Assembly: GCF_001870905.1 (NCBI RefSeq) | Contig: NZ_LNDC01000112.1 | Span: forward strand, 1 to 43,655 | DNA length: 43,655 nucleotides | Reading direction: 5' to 3' | Source: Geitlerinema sp. PCC 9228 | GTDB taxonomy: Bacteria > Cyanobacteriota > Cyanobacteriia > Cyanobacteriales > PCC-9228 | Shown here: positions 40,243 through 43,655 of the stretch, in pieces | Layout of the letters: each line of letters begins with the position of its first letter | Position numbering within the stretch: the first letter of the stretch is position 1 | Notes under the pieces: generated by a model | Seen by the model: only the letters and a program-made list of their open reading frames with translations | Told to the model about the DNA's origin: nothing | Database searches by the model: none | Made by a program: the position numbers and the translations under genes

Positions 40243-43179
40243 CTAGCGCAAACCGTAACAACCCAAAGATGCCCAATGAACGGGATGGTCAAACGGACAA
40301 CCTTTGTCGTTGGCATAGCGGTTGATGGCTTTTTGCGCATTCTTAATCTTCCTGAACTCTGTTTGCGTTTGATTTTGGTTCGATTGTTGTCTCAACCGCT
40401 TTTCTTGTTCTTTGAGATGCTTTTGTAAAGACTGGCTGTAGTCTTTTTTAAACACCGCCCCCGTCATTTGCCGCATCTTTTGCTGTGCCGCCTGCAAAGC
40501 CAGAGAACGGTTTTTCCCTTGGTGACGCTGTTCGTGATAGAGAACCGACAGCAGAGCAGCCGACAAATCATAAATCGACCAGTGACTGGCAATCACTCCC
40601 CGCGCCCCAGCACAGAGAAACCCCGTACTGACAGCCACCGGTTCGTCAACAGCACCTTTTGGTGCAAACAGCCCCGTTTCGCAGCAAGAAAGGTACACCT
40701 CCTCCAACTGGGGAAACCGCCAGCCCGGGGAAAACAGTTGGGTAACAGCAATCTTGCCATCGCTAAGCTTCAACCCCGACTCCTCGGGATTGTCAAAACG
40801 ACTTTGGGCGTGGTGGCTGCTCACCAAATGCGTGGTTCCCTGTTCCGCCAGCAAGCGACGGTAGGCATCGCGAGTGGCTTCCTCACCCACCAAATGTTGT
40901 TCTGGGGGAATTTGGAACAGCCGGGCAACATTGCTGCCTTCAAAACCACTAAAGGGCAGGTCGTTGGTAGCGTTTTCTACCGTGGCGTAGTGGCGCTGGG
41001 AGACAGAACCGCGACGGTGGCAAAAGCCCAAAACCTGCAAGCTGGGCGCATACCGCAAGCAGAATTTATCTCCCAAATAGGCTTTCTCCCCAGAAAGGGG
41101 CAAAGCGGCAAAGGGAATTTGATGCAGGAACAGGTGGGGAATGAGGATGAGTTCGTCCACATCGGCAAGTTGTTCGGCAATGAGACGGTCCAAATCCAGC
41201 CGTTGGGATAGTTCGGCGAGGATATCGGGCATTTGTTGGATCCACTGGCTTTTGTTGTTGTTGTAAGGATTGACCCAAGTCTCCCGCAGCCATTGTTGCA
41301 GCTTTTGGTATCCCTGCCCGGAACAAGTGAAACAGTCGGGCGTCGTTTCCCCGGCGCGCAGGATAAAAATGTGGGTGTCATTTTTGGTGGTGTAAAAACT
41401 CAGCAAAGCAGCATGGGGGCTATCTTGTAGCAGGGGCAGGAACTCTTGCAGTTGCGGCGGTTGCACTTGCCGCAGTTTGGCGATGACTTCGTCGCGGCTG
41501 TTGATTTTATCGAGGATGGCTTGTTTTTCCCGTTCCAGTTGCAGAATCTGGTCGGATGTCTCCTTGGCAGCCCGGAGTTGGCGGGTTTTAAGTTTGTTGT
41601 CGCTGCCGTCGTTGTCCTTGTCGTCCATTTGCTGCCGTTGGATAGCAATTTGGTCGTCCAATTGGTCCAACTGTTGCAACCACTGGCGGACTTCTTCGGG
41701 AATGTTGCCATCTTGGTAAAGGTCGGCAGTTGCCATCAGGTCTTTCAAGCGTTTGGCGCGTACCCGTTCCGCAATTTCCAAGGCGGTGGTAATCTCCTGG
41801 CGGTTGATGGCAGCTTGGATGGCATTTTCGTAGACATAGATGGAATTAGCCACCACTTCCTGACGTTCGGCATTGCTGAGGCGCTGGGTACGGCTGTACT
41901 CAATCGCTTCCATGGCATCCCGGTAACCTTCCAAAGCCAGATGCCAGTCTCCCTGGCGAAAGCCTAAATTGCCTAAAGCGCGGGCAGCTGTGAGACAGTC
42001 AACCGGCAAAATTTGGGGACGGACAAATTGTAGGGCTTTTCGGTAGCAGTTGGCAGCTTGTCGGCGGTTTTCCGCCACGTTTTCTCCCACTTTGTCGGCT
42101 TGGATTTGGTAGGCATTCCCCAGGTTGGTCAGGGTTTGGGCAAGGTCTTTTTCCAGTTCCAGACGCCGGAAAATCTCCTCAGCTTGCCGGTAGGCGCGGA
42201 TGGCTTCTTGCAAATTGGCTGCCGGGTCTTGTCCCAATTCGGCTTGGTTGCCGTAGGCAATCCCCAGGTTGTACAGGGTAGTGGCAAGGTCTTTTTCCAG
42301 TTCCAGACGCCGGAAAATCTCCTCAGCTTGCCGGTAGGCGCGGATGGCTTGTTGCAAATTGGCTGCCGGGTCTTGTCCCAAATCGGCTTGCTTGCTGTAG
42401 GCATTCCCCAGGTTGGTCAGGGTTTGGGCAAGGTCTTTTTCCAGTTCCAGACGCCGGCGAATCTCCTCAGCTTGCCGGTAGGCGCGGATGGCTTGTTGCA
42501 AGTTGGCTGCCGGGTCTTGTCCCAATTCGGCTTGGTCGCTGTAGGTATTCCCCAGGTTGTACAGGGTAGAGGCAAGGTTTTTTTCCAGTCCCGGACGCCG
42601 GAAAATCTCCTCAGCTTGCCGGTAGGCGCGGCGGATGGCTTGTTGCAAATTGGCTGCCGGGTCTTGTCCCAATTCGGCTTGGGTTTTGTAGGCAACCCCC
42701 AGGTTGGTCAAGGTTTGGGCATGTTTTTCGGGAACGCTATGGCGCGGTCGAGCTTCTAAAACCAACTCGTACAAAGAAATCGCCAGGGTAATGTTCTCTC
42801 CCTGACGACCTCGGGGATACCCTTGCAGGCGATTTGCCAGGTTTTCAATCAGTCCGACGGCACCATCTTGTAATTCTTGGTCTTGTTCGGTGCTTAGCTG
42901 TTCCAGCAATGCCTTGGCTGCTGCTGGTAATTGTGGGTCTACCCTGCCGTTTCGTTCGTCCAGTACCTTATAAACCGCCTCAGCGCCGCCTTCCGCTCCT
43001 GCTTGCAGTAAGGTTAGCAATAAAGTTTGTGCTGCCTGGCTGGTGGTGGCTGGCGATGGGGTTTTCCCTGGTTGTCCGGGTTTCAACACATTCTGGAGTT
43101 GCGCGTATCCCTGTTGGGCAACTTGAACTGTTTTTTTAAAAAAGCCACAAATTTGTTGGAGTCGTGATGGGGATGTCAT
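40243..43179 (-). CDS. TPR-CHAT caspase-like protease
   Basis: Cytosolic protein of 978 residues. Residues about 140-420 hold TPR-type repeats of 48 residues with a consensus like QAELGQDPAANLQQAIRAYR, at least four of them nearly identical. A helical region follows (about 420-590). The C-terminal CHAT peptidase domain (about 640-978) has the His-Cys dyad intact: H789 in LVSSHHAQSRF, and C833 in VYLSCCETGLF. It ends HPVHWASLGCYGL, typical of CHAT. CHAT proteases cleave specific partner proteins, often as parts of defence or cell-death systems. The first gene of the island, reading toward the sigma-like, DUF1822 and membrane genes. Its natural substrate is unknown. Confidence 0.93.
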   Translation of the reverse strand: MTSPSRLQQICGFFKKTVQVAQQGYAQLQNVLKPGQPGKTPSPATTSQAAQTLLLTLLQAGAEGGAEAVYKVLDERNGRVDPQLPAAAKALLEQLSTEQDQELQDGAVGLIENLANRLQGYPRGRQGENITLAISLYELVLEARPRHSVPEKHAQTLTNLGVAYKTQAELGQDPAANLQQAIRRAYRQAEEIFRRPGLEKNLASTLYNLGNTYSDQAELGQDPAANLQQAIRAYRQAEEIRRRLELEKDLAQTLTNLGNAYSKQADLGQDPAANLQQAIRAYRQAEEIFRRLELEKDLATTLYNLGIAYGNQAELGQDPAANLQEAIRAYRQAEEIFRRLELEKDLAQTLTNLGNAYQIQADKVGENVAENRRQAANCYRKALQFVRPQILPVDCLTAARALGNLGFRQGDWHLALEGYRDAMEAIEYSRTQRLSNAERQEVVANSIYVYENAIQAAINRQEITTALEIAERVRAKRLKDLMATADLYQDGNIPEEVRQWLQQLDQLDDQIAIQRQQMDDKDNDGSDNKLKTRQLRAAKETSDQILQLEREKQAILDKINSRDEVIAKLRQVQPPQLQEFLPLLQDSPHAALLSFYTTKNDTHIFILRAGETTPDCFTCSGQGYQKLQQWLRETWVNPYNNNKSQWIQQMPDILAELSQRLDLDRLIAEQLADVDELILIPHLFLHQIPFAALPLSGEKAYLGDKFCLRYAPSLQVLGFCHRRGSVSQRHYATVENATNDLPFSGFEGSNVARLFQIPPEQHLVGEEATRDAYRRLLAEQGTTHLVSSHHAQSRFDNPEESGLKLSDGKIAVTQLFSPGWRFPQLEEVYLSCCETGLFAPKGAVDEPVAVSTGFLCAGARGVIASHWSIYDLSAALLSVLYHEQRHQGKNRSLALQAAQQKMRQMTGAVFKKDYSQSLQKHLKEQEKRLRQQSNQNQTQTEFRKIKNAQKAINRYANDKGCPFDHPVHWASLGCYGLR
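42140..42715 (-). repeat. 144-bp coding repeats inside the CHAT gene
   Basis: Four nearly identical DNA units encode the TPR array. Anchor motif CCGGGTCTTGTCCCAA recurs near 42222, 42366, 42510 and 42657, with spacing 144, 144 and 147. The odd unit carries an extra GCG triplet, giving a doubled Arg (AIRRAYRQ). High DNA identity indicates recent duplication or gene conversion. Confidence 0.9.
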
Positions 43180-43240
43180 AGGGCTTTGACCTCCGAGGTT
43201 TGGTTTGTCAGGTGGGCAGATGAGACGAAAATAGAGGAGT

Positions 43241-43269
43241 GGGAGAGTGGGAGGAGGGGGAGGAGGGGG
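43241..43269 (+). other. G-rich quadruplex-capable tract upstream of CHAT gene
   Basis: GGG-N5-GGG-N4-GGGGG-N4-GGGGG within a purine-only stretch 62 nt ahead of the CHAT start. The strand carrying the CHAT message is the C-rich one. It could be a mononucleotide-slippage site rather than a control element. Confidence 0.4.
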
Positions 43270-43312
43270 AGAGACAACAAGAAGTTTTAGCTTGGGGGAT
43301 CGTTCGGTTTTT

Positions 43313-43335
43313 GCAGTACGGATTTGGTATAAGTT
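43313..43335 (+). repeat. Short dispersed motif (GCAGTACGGATTTGGTATAA)
   Basis: Third copy of the short motif also seen at 33998 and 39309. It lies between the CHAT gene start and the putative HEARO RNA. Confidence 0.45.
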
Positions 43336-43516
43336 CCTATTCCTTTGGCAAGGGCAAGGATGCGTTGGTGGTGGTTTTGTTGGTTTTTCAAGAAAGGCAC
43401 CGTAAAGCCAAGTGTCTTGAGACGTTGGATATAAGGCGCGTTGACTGAGAGATTCGACATCTTGAAGCCGGGCAAATCGAGAAATTTCTGCTATATTTGA
43501 CCCATTGACGGCTTTT

Positions 43517-43655
43517 GGAGAGAATCCCCTCTGGGGTGGAAAGGAAGTGCATTCCTGGAAACTTTAAGGTGTCGTCACTGACCCCGCGCTAAAGCGACGG
43601 GGCTTGGGAACAGCCAGGTTCCCGTAGTAGTGGCTAGACCAAGAGCCGATAGTAG
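43517..43655 (+). ncRNA. HEARO-type RNA (IscB omega RNA), partial
   Basis: The sequence is a string of hairpins in the order I recall for HEARO RNAs: CCCC-TCT-GGGG (43526-43536), AGGAA-GTGCA-TTCCT (43542-43556), CCCCG...CGGGG around CGCTAAAGCG (43582-43602), GGGAAC-AGCCAG-GTTCCC (43606-43623) and GGCT...AGCC (43632-43647). The segment CTTGG (43603-43607) can pair with CCAAG (43639-43643), a pseudoknot. HEARO RNAs are the guide RNAs of IscB nucleases and lie 5' of the iscB gene, so an iscB gene is expected beyond the right edge. The window ends inside the RNA. The 5' end, where a guide would be copied from flanking DNA, was not fixed. Confidence 0.65.

Noticed and set aside
42058-42759. Long plus-strand frame opposite the TPR array (233 codons)
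   Set aside because: Antisense shadow of a repetitive coding region, with no start signal or domain.
43287-43475. 62-codon minus-strand frame before the CHAT gene
   Set aside because: Spans the dispersed motif at 43313 and has no ribosome-binding site or known family; too weak to call.

Overview
The window comes from a filamentous cyanobacterium. The evidence is the very frequent HIP1 octamer GCGATCGC on both strands, a full-length HetR, a cyanobacterial-type urtABCDE urea transporter operon with an NtcA-type promoter, an SLH-OprB type porin, a DUF1822 protein, and two very large hybrid kinases of cyanobacterial design. HetR alone does not show that the organism makes heterocysts, because non-heterocystous filamentous species also carry it. 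No tRNA, rRNA or CRISPR array was seen.

Layout. 1-3.1 kb: alpha-glucan phosphorylase (glycogen breakdown), with a structured repeat upstream and a clear terminator after it. 3.2-12.0 kb: two tandem sensory kinases on the minus strand, an HstK-type Ser/Thr kinase-ATPase-GAF-histidine kinase and a MASE1-PAS hybrid kinase whose receiver has lost its phosphorylatable Asp. 12.7-16.3 kb: an aldo/keto reductase, a pilin-GH type lipoprotein, then a gene graveyard with a frameshifted Eco57I-like restriction-methylase remnant and a broken secreted beta-barrel-like gene. 16.5-29.6 kb: a nitrogen region with urtABCDE plus a co-directional CrtISO-like FAD oxidoreductase, ureG, a porin, ureF, hetR and proA. 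Two GTAN8TAC-N23-TAN3T promoters, one for urtA and one for the porin, suggest that NtcA ties urea import to outer-membrane entry. 29.8-35.7 kb: a methyltransferase, a Spy/CpxP-like periplasmic protein divergent from a NarL-type two-component pair, a macro-domain protein, a DUF1868 2H-phosphoesterase-like protein and a pentapeptide-repeat protein, separated by palindromic repeat arrays.

36.0-43.2 kb: an all-minus-strand island. In transcription order it holds a TPR-CHAT caspase-like protease, a sigma-like regulator, a DUF1822 protein, a membrane/coiled-coil protein and an unknown helical protein. Small dispersed repeats are interspersed. This is the best candidate here for an incompletely described system: protease, regulator and possible membrane effector. 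The right edge is cut inside what looks like a HEARO RNA (the omega RNA of IscB nucleases), so an iscB gene may lie just outside the window.

Limits: functions are assigned by recognising motifs and families by eye. No database search, structure prediction or alignment was run.
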